Source: Nitrospirota bacterium (GTDB taxonomy: Bacteria; Nitrospirota; Thermodesulfovibrionia; Thermodesulfovibrionales; JdFR-86). Taken from it: a stretch of DNA of 13,001 nt. Of this stretch, positions 7,856 to 13,001 are shown piece by piece. The stretch covers positions 1 to 13,001 of the forward strand of contig DAOUWH010000013.1 of NCBI GenBank assembly GCA_030667205.1, in the 5' to 3' direction. The stretch's first letter is position 1, and each line of letters starts with the position of its first letter. A program made the translations under genes and the position numbers. The notes under the pieces are model-generated. The model saw nothing but the letters and a program-made list of their open reading frames with translations. It ran no database searches and was not told the DNA's origin.

Positions 7856-8244
7856 TGGTCTTTAAAAAATCCCTTATCCCTATGGTACTCATCGCCCTGC
7901 TGGGCCTTGTTGCATATTCGAATACATTTGATACGTCATTTCAGTGGGACGAAAACGAATTCATATTTGAAAATCCAATCGTCAAAGACATCGCCTATTT
8001 CCTTGAGCCCTCAAGTGCGGCCGGGCTTAACCAGTACTACGCCCTTAAGGGAAGATACGTCGGCTACCTTACCTTTGCGCTCAACTACAAAATGCACGGC
8101 TCCGATGTCACGGGCTACCATATCGTTAACGTTACCATCCATATCCTCAATGCACTGCTCGTGTACTGGCTGGTGGTGCTGACGTTCAGGACGCCTTTTA
8201 TGTCTGGGAATCCCCCCCGCCTGCGGCGCGCAACGACGGCTTAA
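7855..8244 (+). CDS. 5' part of a membrane TPR protein, ended early by a frameshift
   Basis: Translation would start at GTG 7855, overlapping the previous stop (TAGTG), with no Shine-Dalgarno of its own, so coupling is likely. The product opens with a membrane segment (LIPMVLIALLGLVAYSN), then the loop FQWDENEFIFENP, then YVGYLTFALNYKMHG and a second hydrophobic helix GYHIVNVTIHILNALLVYW. This order (W-D/E near a loop, then HxxN...HxxNALL) is seen in large bacterial TMTC-like membrane proteins that carry C-terminal TPRs. After residue ~118 the frame runs through a C7 tract (8212-8218) into low-complexity codons and stops at 8242-8244. The continuation is in the -1 frame; restoring one C would join both parts into a protein of about 559 residues. 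Local base composition looks more AT-rich than the flanking genes. Confidence 0.75.
   Translation: MVFKKSLIPMVLIALLGLVAYSNTFDTSFQWDENEFIFENPIVKDIAYFLEPSSAAGLNQYYALKGRYVGYLTFALNYKMHGSDVTGYHIVNVTIHILNALLVYWLVVLTFRTPFMSGNPPRLRRATTA
8212..8218 (+). repeat. Homopolymer C7 tract at the frameshift point
   Basis: Seven consecutive C lie exactly where the coding frame of the membrane TPR protein changes by -1. With eight C the reading would be ...GNPPPPAARNDGLREHS... and continue directly into the downstream frame. Such tracts slip during replication or transcription and are also a common sequencing/assembly error site. Confidence 0.85.
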
Positions 8245-8300
8245 GGGAGCACTCAAGGTACATTGCATTTTTCTCTGCCCTGCTGTTCGTTGCCCACCCC

Positions 8301-9533
8301 GTGCAGACAGAGGCCGTGACGTATGTATTCCAGCGGCTTGCCTCGCTCGCCGCTCTTTTTTACCTCCTCTCGCTTGTCGCATATATAAAATCAAGGCTTT
8401 CCATAAAAGCAGCCTCGCAGTATTCGTTCTATGCCCTGTCTTTAATCGCTGCAGTGCTTGCCATGAAGACGAAGGAGAACGCCTTCACGCTTCCGGTGGT
8501 CATGGCGCTCTATGAGTTCTTTTTCTTCACCGGCCCTGTCAAGCGCAGGGCGCTTCGCCTCGTCCCGCTGCTGCTGACCATGTTTATTATTCCTCTTACA
8601 ATTATCGGCATCGACAGGCCCGCAGGTGAGATCATGAGCGGCGCGGCTTCAATACCGAGGGGTTATACGGGCATTACACGGTTGGAATACCTTCATACTC
8701 AGTTCAGCGTGGTTGCCACATACATAAGGCTCCTATTCCTGCCGGTGGGACAGAACATAGATTACGACTACCCGGTATTAAGTTCGTTTTCCGAACCCCG
8801 GGTCTTTTTATCCTTCCTGCTTCACGCATCGATCCTTGCCCTCGGCGTTTACCTGTCCTGGCGTTCAAGGCTTAAGAGTCCGGCCTTGAGGCTAATAGCG
8901 TTCGGCATTTTCTGGTTCTTCATAGCCCTTTCGGTCGAATCCAGCGTAGTGCCCCTCCATATGCTTATCAACGAATACAGGGTCTATCTGCCTTCGGTCG
9001 GAGCCTTCACGGCAATTTTGACATGCGCGTTCTTTTTATTCGGAAAGGTTACACAACCTAAAATTAAGACTGCCGGGGCCGTAGTGCTGTGCCTGGTACC
9101 GCTTGTGCTTGCCACCGCCACATACGCGAGGAACAACGTATGGAAAAGCGGGATAAGCCTGTGGGAGGACACAGTCCGGAAGTCTCCCCTGAAAGCCAGG
9201 GCCCATAATAAGCTGGGACTCGCATACCGCTACAAGGGCCAGCCGGACAAGGCGATTGAGCATTACAGGGTTGCCATAATGTTGAAGCCGGATTACGCAG
9301 AGGTACACAACAACCTCGGCGTCATCTATTACTACAACCTGGGGCAGCCCGACAAGGCGATAGAGCACTACAAGGTCGCCCTGAAGTTCAATCCCGGCAA
9401 CGCAAGGACCCATTTAAACATCGGCATCGCCTACAGGGCCAGGGGACTTAATGCCAAGGCAACCCACCATATCGAGGTCGCAAAGAGCCTGAACCCGGAA
9501 CTGTTCAGCGGCAAGCACCCGCCCCACAAGTAA
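8301..9533 (+). CDS. 3' part of the membrane TPR protein (frame restored after the C7 tract)
   Basis: This is the second part of the gene that begins at 7855. Its frame is open back through 8211, and the residues before GTG 8301 (YIAFFSALLFVAHP) are clearly part of the same protein, so 8301 is only the first formal start codon, not a biological one. HPVQTEAVTYVFQRLASLAALFY is the conserved motif of the TMTC-like family. About seven further hydrophobic segments follow (e.g. YSFYALSLIAAVLAM, LVPLLLTMFIIPLTIIG, FLLHASILALGVYL, AVVLCLVPLVLATATYA). Three TPRs follow at about residues 298-397: AHNKLGLAYRYKGQPDKAIEHY, then VHNNLGVIYYY, then THLNIGIAYRARG. Family members are proposed to act in the envelope, some in protein O-mannosylation-like roles; no function is assigned here. 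Its place behind the pilus platform gene suggests, but does not prove, a role with that machine. Confidence 0.75.
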   Translation: MQTEAVTYVFQRLASLAALFYLLSLVAYIKSRLSIKAASQYSFYALSLIAAVLAMKTKENAFTLPVVMALYEFFFFTGPVKRRALRLVPLLLTMFIIPLTIIGIDRPAGEIMSGAASIPRGYTGITRLEYLHTQFSVVATYIRLLFLPVGQNIDYDYPVLSSFSEPRVFLSFLLHASILALGVYLSWRSRLKSPALRLIAFGIFWFFIALSVESSVVPLHMLINEYRVYLPSVGAFTAILTCAFFLFGKVTQPKIKTAGAVVLCLVPLVLATATYARNNVWKSGISLWEDTVRKSPLKARAHNKLGLAYRYKGQPDKAIEHYRVAIMLKPDYAEVHNNLGVIYYYNLGQPDKAIEHYKVALKFNPGNARTHLNIGIAYRARGLNAKATHHIEVAKSLNPELFSGKHPPHK

Positions 9534-9573
9534 GACCACACCCGCCTCCAAAAGGGAGAGGGCATCGAAACAT

Positions 9574-9666
9574 ATGATCCATGTGAAGACGGCCTTAAGG
9601 CTAAGGCCCGAGCACAGAGAAGCCCGCCTCGCGCTGGAAAGCATGCAATCGGAACGGTTAAAATAG
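9574..9666 (+). pseudogene. Possible TPR remnant (30 codons)
   Basis: An ATG-to-TAG frame of 30 codons encodes VKTALRLRPEHREARLALESM, which reads like the second helix of a TPR followed by the next repeat's start. It lies 41 nt beyond the TAA of the membrane TPR gene and in a different frame. It may be the decayed original C-terminus of that protein, or a chance resemblance. No good ribosome site precedes it. Confidence 0.3.
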
Positions 9667-9669
9667 TGC

Positions 9670-9837
9670 ATGAAATGCGGGGAATGCGGCGGCGAACTGA
9701 CACTCAGGATACTTTGAAGATCAGTCTGCCTGGGCTGCATGGAATGCGGCAGGACATATTCTATCGGCGAGTGCGGGGACGAGATTGACGAGCAGACCTG
9801 GGAGCGAATCGCCGCTCGGCCCGCTAACCGCGCCTGA
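9670..9837 (+). CDS. Candidate dual-CXXC small selenoprotein with in-frame UGA (Sec16)
   Basis: From ATG 9670 to TGA 9835-9837 there is one frame of 55 residues with a single internal TGA at 9715-9717 (codon 16). The two sides clearly belong together: MKCGECGGELTLRIL before it and RSVCLGCMECGRTYSIGEC after it, then DEIDEQTWERIAARPANRA. There are CXXC pairs at C3/C6 and C23/C26 plus C20 and C35. The spacing U16-x6-C23-x2-C26 matches, from my recollection, a family of roughly 55-residue 'dual CXXC motif small (seleno)proteins' found mainly in former Deltaproteobacteria, in which this residue is Cys or Sec. A hairpin starting 7 nt after the UGA fits the bacterial SECIS pattern. Function is unknown; Zn-ribbon-like or redox chemistry is plausible. 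Weak points: no clear Shine-Dalgarno, a damaged upstream gene, and no sel genes in the window. The alternative is a nonsense-mutated pseudogene. Confidence 0.6.
9725..9753 (+). promoter_or_regulatory. SECIS-like hairpin just downstream of the in-frame UGA
   Basis: A lower stem CTGCC (9726-9730) pairs with GGCAG (9748-9752), extended by a U-G wobble. A 6-nt bulge TGGGCT follows on the 5' side. The upper stem GCAT (9737-9740) pairs with ATGC (9744-9747) and closes a GGA loop (9741-9743). The loop begins 23 nt after the UGA and opens with G, within the known bacterial SECIS rules (apical loop about 16-37 nt from UGA, G among its first bases). Pairing was done by eye, without energy calculation. 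Confidence 0.5.
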
Positions 9838-9927
9838 GGGGATACCTGCAACATCCTGGAGAAAGGGCCAGACCCGAAAAGGCACGGGAGCACTCTAGCA
9901 TCGAGGAGGGCCTGGGGCAAAAGTGAT

Positions 9928-10533
9928 ATGGACATGACGCTTCCGGATCCCGATAAGTCAGGGACATTTTTCGAGCGCCTGCGGGCCGTCTACGACTCGA
10001 TGGGCGAGGCATACGATGAGGCCGCCTTGCACTACGGCTTTACATGCGAGGGCTGCACCGACAACTGCTGCACCCAGCGCTTCTTCCACCACACTTTATC
10101 AGAGTACCTTTACCTCATGGAGGGAGTGCAGACGCTCGATGATGAGCGCAGGGCAGAGGTGCTCACCCTGGCGAAAGTAGTGACCGATACGTACCCCAGA
10201 GAGCTAGAGGCCGGGGAGATACTGCCCCTCATGTGCCCGCTTAACTTCGAGGGCCTGTGCGCGCTTTACGAGTACAGGCCCATGATATGCAGGGCGCACG
10301 GCCTGCCCCACAGGTTTCAGAGGCCCGACGGCAAGAACGTCGAAGGGGGCGGCTGCCACAGGTTCGAGGCCGGGCATCTTGTCACCGTTTACATCGACAG
10401 GACGGAGTTTTACAGGGGGCTTGCGGAGCTCGAAAGAGACCTGAGGGCGGAGCTTGGCTTCACCGGAAGGTATAAAAAAACCACGGCCCAGATGCTCCTG
10501 GACATGGCAGAGCACCTTGGCCTCGACTCCTGA
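9928..10533 (+). CDS. YkgJ-family cysteine cluster protein
   Basis: The 201-residue soluble protein contains the CxxCxxxCC cluster (C40, C43, C47, C48 in FTCEGCTDNCCTQ) typical of the zinc/iron-chelating CxxCxxCC domain family, plus C103 (LMCPL), C111 and C121 (GLCALYEYRPMICRAHG) and C143 (GGCHRF). These eight cysteines are as expected for a bound metal or Fe-S cluster. The YxxRPxxCRxHG segment is the diagnostic second half of the domain. The biochemical role of the family is not established. The ATG at 9928 is used; a second ATG six bases later would lose two residues. A GAGGAGG lies about 18 nt upstream, rather far. It follows the candidate selenoprotein by 90 bp on the same strand and abuts the NYN-domain gene, suggesting one transcript. 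Confidence 0.85.
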   Translation: MDMTLPDPDKSGTFFERLRAVYDSMGEAYDEAALHYGFTCEGCTDNCCTQRFFHHTLSEYLYLMEGVQTLDDERRAEVLTLAKVVTDTYPRELEAGEILPLMCPLNFEGLCALYEYRPMICRAHGLPHRFQRPDGKNVEGGGCHRFEAGHLVTVYIDRTEFYRGLAELERDLRAELGFTGRYKKTTAQMLLDMAEHLGLDS

Positions 10534-11035
10534 GGGGGAAACCATCGCAAACATCATCATAGACGGCTATAACGTAATCGGCATCCAGCACCGGGACGGC
10601 GAGGCCGAACGCGAGCGCTTTGTCGAGGCCCTCATCGGCTACCGCAAGCGCACGGGCCACGACATCACGGTGGTCTTCGACGGCTGGCGCGGCGGCTCCG
10701 CCAGGCCCAGCCGCACGACCTCGGGGGGCGTTACCGTGATGTACTCCGCCCACGGGCAGACGGCGGACGCACTTATCAAGAAGATAATCTCCGAAGACGA
10801 CAAACACTGGATAGTCATAAGCTCCGACAGGGATATACAGGGACGCGCATGGGCAAGGGGCTCCGTGCCCGTGGAGTCGGAACAGTTTTTAAGGAAGCTT
10901 CAAGCAGGCGTCCCCGCCGGGGAGTACGCTCCCATAGAGGAGGACGAGGACTACGACGCCCCCGCCCGGAAGGGCAACCCCCGGAGGCCCTCGAAAAAGC
11001 AGAAGGCCCTCGACAGGGCCTTAAAGAAACTTTAG
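10517..11035 (+). CDS. NYN-domain (YacP-like) RNA-binding/nuclease-fold protein
   Basis: The product carries the PIN-like NYN fold: IIIDGYNVIG at the N-terminus, ITVVFDGWRGG in the middle, GQTADALIKKII, then VISSDRDIQ and a C-terminal basic tail (RRPSKKQKALDRALKKL). The Asp residues in DGYN, FDG and SSDRD are the expected acidic metal site. YacP-type proteins are ribosome/RNA-associated endonucleases; this role is inferred from the family. The start is uncertain. The coordinates use the nearest canonical in-frame codon, TTG 10517, which overlaps the upstream gene by 17 nt. However GAGGGGG (10532-10538) is ideally placed 5 nt before ATC 10544, which would give xANIIIDGYNVIG, exactly where family members begin with Met. 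An ATC start is therefore my preferred biological reading. The stop TAG lies three bases before the 108-bp repeat element. Confidence 0.88.
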   Translation: MASTPEGETIANIIIDGYNVIGIQHRDGEAERERFVEALIGYRKRTGHDITVVFDGWRGGSARPSRTTSGGVTVMYSAHGQTADALIKKIISEDDKHWIVISSDRDIQGRAWARGSVPVESEQFLRKLQAGVPAGEYAPIEEDEDYDAPARKGNPRRPSKKQKALDRALKKL

Positions 11036-11038
11036 AAA

Positions 11039-11146
11039 AGAAGGCAACTACTCAGGCATTCACTCATTCTCAGGCTTCGCCCTCCGAGGTACCCAGACAG
11101 CTCCGCTATCTGGCTAAAACCGTTCATCCCCGAGTAGTTACCTTCT
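11039..11146. repeat. 108-bp element bounded by 15-bp inverted repeats, with internal hairpins
   Basis: AGAAGGCAACTACTC (11039-11053) and GAGTAGTTACCTTCT (11132-11146) are inverted repeats with 14 of 15 positions paired. Between them lie a direct repeat CTCAGGC (11051-11057 and 11069-11075), a hairpin with stem CUC.GG/CC.GAG (11069-11088, bulged A), and a hairpin CCAGACAG-CTCCG-CTATCTGG (11093-11113, one mismatch). The whole can fold as a three-way junction. This suggests a MITE/REP-like dispersed element or a structured RNA. Just past the right arm, GAAGG (11149-11153) could compete for CCTTC of that arm. There is no open gene in it that I believe. Confidence 0.6.
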
Positions 11147-11170
11147 GAGAAGGCCTTCACACTTTCTTCA

Positions 11171-11191
11171 AATATGAAATTCTATCATATT
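11171..11191. promoter_or_regulatory. 21-bp dyad (AATATGA-N7-TCATATT), possible operator
   Basis: A perfect 7-bp inverted repeat with a 7-bp spacer lies 64 bp upstream of the response-regulator start. Its right arm touches the putative -35 box. This placement suits a transcription-factor operator, perhaps for autoregulation by the response regulator, but OmpR-family proteins more often bind direct repeats. Confidence 0.4.
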
Positions 11192-11219
11192 GCAGTATTG
11201 CCGTTATCGGCTGTATACT
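11190..11219 (+). promoter_or_regulatory. Probable promoter of the two-component operon
   Basis: A -10 box TATACT (11214-11219, one mismatch) is preceded by 18 bp and a weak -35 box TTGCAG (11190-11195, three of six). The weak -35 beside a dyad suggests a regulated promoter. The ribosome site AAAGG (11244-11248) lies 6 nt before the regulator ATG. Confidence 0.4.
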
Positions 11220-11254
11220 CGTAATCAAAAAGCACGGACATTTAAAGGTATGAG

Positions 11255-11956
11255 ATGAGCCCGGGCAAAAAAGGGAAAATCTTAATCGTCGAGGACGAAA
11301 AAAAGATAGCCGACATCACGCGCGTCTACCTCGAGCGCGACGGCTTCGGCGTGGCGCATGCCGAAGACGGCGAGACGGCCATTAAACTGCTGAAGGACAA
11401 GTTCGATTTAATCATCCTTGACCTCATGCTCCCGGACATCCAGGGCGAGGACCTCTGCACGATGATCCGCAAGGACTCCGAAGTGCCCATCATCGTGCTC
11501 ACGGCAAAGAGCGCCGAGGAAGAAAGGGTCAAGGGCCTGGGCCTCGGCGCCGACGACTACGTGGTAAAACCCTTCAGCCCCAGGGAGCTCGTCGCGCGGG
11601 TCAACGCGCACCTGAGGAGGACGAAAAAGGCCTCCTTCTCCCTGAGTTTCAACGGGGGCGACCTCAAAATAGACGTTCAAAAGCACGAGGTGAGGAAAAA
11701 AGGCGAGCCCCTTACCCTGACGCCCACGGAGTTCAAGATACTTCTGACCCTTTCGGAGAGGCCCGAGGCGGTGATGACGAGGTACCAGCTCGTAAACCTG
11801 GTGCTGGGCTACGACTTCGAGGGCTACGAGCGCACCATCGACGCGCACGTAAAGAACCTGAGGCAGAAAATAGAGGACAACTCCAGGGAGCCGGCTTTCA
11901 TAAAGACGGTCTACGGCCTGGGCTACAAATTCATCGGCAGGGGCGATGAGGACTAA
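11255..11956 (+). CDS. OmpR/PhoB-family response regulator
   Basis: This is a DNA-binding response regulator of 233 residues. The receiver domain (about residues 7-120) has the acidic pocket E13-D14, phosphoacceptor Asp56 (LIILDLMLPD), switch Thr83 (IIVLTAKS) and Lys105 (DDYVVKPFSP). A short linker leads to the winged-helix output domain (about 130-228) with LTPTEFKILLTL, the recognition-helix segment RTIDAHVKNLRQKI, and the wing VYGLGYKF. All key residues are intact. The ATG at 11255 has a well-placed AAAGG. The gene overlaps the sensor kinase start by 11 nt, so the pair is co-translated. The specific regulon cannot be read from the sequence. Confidence 0.95.
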   Translation: MSPGKKGKILIVEDEKKIADITRVYLERDGFGVAHAEDGETAIKLLKDKFDLIILDLMLPDIQGEDLCTMIRKDSEVPIIVLTAKSAEEERVKGLGLGADDYVVKPFSPRELVARVNAHLRRTKKASFSLSFNGGDLKIDVQKHEVRKKGEPLTLTPTEFKILLTLSERPEAVMTRYQLVNLVLGYDFEGYERTIDAHVKNLRQKIEDNSREPAFIKTVYGLGYKFIGRGDED

Positions 11957-13001
11957 GCTCTTTATCGCGTTCTTCGTAGTCATTGCCATCGCCCTTGTCT
12001 CGAACCTCATCTTCGAGCGTCTCATCATCAGCGATTTCGACGAGTACGCGATGGGCGCGAGGGAGGACGAGGTCTACCGCGTGCTTGCCGCCGTGGAGGG
12101 CGGCTGGGGCGAGGGGGGCTGGGACAGCACCCTGATTGAGAGCTCTGCCCTGTGGGCCGCGATGCTCGGCTTTGAGGTGGAGGTCCGGGACGCCTCGGGC
12201 AATACCGTAACTACCACGGGGGCGTCTCTTGTAAATATATCCCCGGCCATGCAGCGGCGCATGGAGTCCCTCGTGGACCTCGAATCCCCCGAGGGCGAGT
12301 TCGAGGCCTACCCCCTCTTTGTCATGGGCGAGGAGATAGGCACGCTCCTTGTGCGGCCCGTAAGAAGGGTCGGGCTGCTCGAGGAAAAAGAGGCCGTCTT
12401 CAAGGGGCGGGGGAAAAACTTCCTCCTTATATCCTTTCTCATCGCGGGCGGCGGTGCGCTTTTCCTCTCGCTCGTGTTCAGCCTCTTTCTTACGGGGCCG
12501 ATACGCAGGCTTAAGCATGCGGCCGAGGCCGTGGCCGCCGGGGACCTCGACGTGAGGGTTGCCATCGGCTCGCGCGACGAGATAGGAAGGCTCACCGAGA
12601 CCTTCAACCACATGGTGGAGTCCCTGCAGCGGGGGGAGGTCCTGCGGCAGCACCTTACGCAGAACATCGCGCATGAGCTCAGGACGCCGCTTGCGGTGAT
12701 GCGCTCGCACCTCGAGGCCCTCTCCGACGGCGTGATAGCGGACACGGATGAGGCTTTAAAAACGCTCTCGGCGGAGACCATGCGGCTTATCAATCTGGTG
12801 GAGGGCATCGAGGACATCACCAAGGCCGAGGCGAGTTTTTTCAAGAGGCCCGAATATGCAAGAGTTGAATTAAAAGGGTTCCTTGATGGGATACTGGAGG
12901 GCATGAGGCCGCTTTTCGTGGAGAAAAGCCTCTGGCTTGAGATAGCAGGAAGCGGGGAGCTTCAGGTCATGGCCGACCCCGAAAAGCTGGAGCTTGTGAT
13001 A
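11946..13001 (+). CDS. Membrane sensor histidine kinase, C-terminus beyond the window
   Basis: Starting at ATG 11946 inside the regulator's last codons, the frame is open for 352 codons to the right edge. Membrane segment 1 is at about residues 4-24 (LFIAFFVVIAIALVSNLIF). A periplasmic sensor region of roughly 130 residues with no motif I recognise follows, then membrane segment 2 at about 158-182 (FLLISFLIAGGGALFLSLVF). A HAMP domain follows (about 183-235, TGPIRRLKHAAEAVAAGDL...RDEIGRLTETFNHM). The HisKA dimerisation helix has the phosphorylated His243 in NIAHELRTPLAVMRSHLEAL. The C-terminal part seen (MADPEKLELVI) is the beginning of the HATPase_c domain; the N, G1 and G2 boxes lie beyond the window. 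It is the cognate kinase of the overlapping response regulator. The stimulus is unknown. Confidence 0.94.
   Translation, partial: MRTKLFIAFFVVIAIALVSNLIFERLIISDFDEYAMGAREDEVYRVLAAVEGGWGEGGWDSTLIESSALWAAMLGFEVEVRDASGNTVTTTGASLVNISPAMQRRMESLVDLESPEGEFEAYPLFVMGEEIGTLLVRPVRRVGLLEEKEAVFKGRGKNFLLISFLIAGGGALFLSLVFSLFLTGPIRRLKHAAEAVAAGDLDVRVAIGSRDEIGRLTETFNHMVESLQRGEVLRQHLTQNIAHELRTPLAVMRSHLEALSDGVIADTDEALKTLSAETMRLINLVEGIEDITKAEASFFKRPEYARVELKGFLDGILEGMRPLFVEKSLWLEIAGSGELQVMADPEKLELVI

Noticed and set aside
9635..9664. Promoter (TGGAAA-18-TAAAAT) directly before the candidate selenoprotein
   Set aside because: The -35 box is weak and the predicted start would fall on the ATG itself; too speculative to list as a feature.
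11039..11146. Integron attC site or retron msr/msd
   Set aside because: The inverted repeats lack the RYYYAAC/GTTRRRY core ends of attC, and no integrase or reverse transcriptase gene is present.
11250..11258. Minimal ATG-AGA-TGA upstream ORF overlapping the regulator start
   Set aside because: The ribosome site is spaced for ATG 11255 (6 nt) and only 1 nt from ATG 11250, so the two-codon frame is likely incidental.
11931..12710. Minus-strand open frame of 259 codons, and a neighbouring one at 11408-12028
   Set aside because: Both are antisense to the response regulator and histidine kinase, whose frames have intact motifs. The kinase frame is simply left open by the window edge.

Overview
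The window is a gene-dense, GC-rich stretch of a Gram-negative bacterial chromosome. The outer-membrane LPS assembly protein LptD and the type IV pilus/type II secretion parts show the Gram-negative envelope. The gene mix, a chain of ATGA-type overlaps, TTG/GTG starts and a likely small Cys-rich selenoprotein fit a Desulfobacterota/Nitrospirota-like uncultured lineage. This assignment is a low-confidence inference; no rRNA or other strong phylogenetic marker is present.

Layout. (1) Positions 1-1304, minus strand: dnaA, missing only its last few codons at the window edge, read from a TTG start. (2) 1305-1613: a 309-bp divergent control region with a near-consensus dnaA promoter, two DnaA-box-like 9-mers between that promoter and the dnaA start codon, and a folC promoter lying so close to the ATG that the mRNA may be nearly leaderless. 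(3) 1614-4882: folC and lptD, overlapping at ATGA. (4) 4958-7855: a pilus/secretion ATPase (GspE/PilB/MshE family, with an N-terminal MshEN-type domain) and its inner-membrane platform partner (GspF/PilC/MshG family). (5) 7855-9533: a multi-membrane-segment protein with a C-terminal TPR domain, coupled to the platform gene (TAGTG overlap) but split by a frameshift at a run of seven C. (6) 9534-9927: not empty. It holds a short TPR-like remnant and a 55-codon dual-CXXC Cys-rich ORF with one in-frame TGA followed by a hairpin that fits the bacterial SECIS pattern, so a probable selenoprotein. (7) 9928-11035: a YkgJ-type cysteine-cluster protein and a NYN/YacP-like RNA-binding nuclease-fold protein whose best start by homology and Shine-Dalgarno spacing is an ATC codon. 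(8) 11036-11254: a 108-bp inverted-repeat-bounded element, then a dyad overlapping a likely promoter. (9) 11255-13001: an OmpR-family response regulator and the overlapping sensor histidine kinase, which is open at the right edge.

Functionally the window joins replication initiation (DnaA), folate polyglutamylation (FolC), LPS export (LptD), a pilus/secretion motor pair possibly responsive to c-di-GMP, a Cys/Sec-rich metal or redox pair of unknown role, and a two-component system whose target cannot be read from here. The most interesting single feature is the overlooked small selenoprotein candidate at 9670-9837. The frameshifted poly-C membrane TPR gene, the 11039-11146 structured repeat and the ATC start are next.
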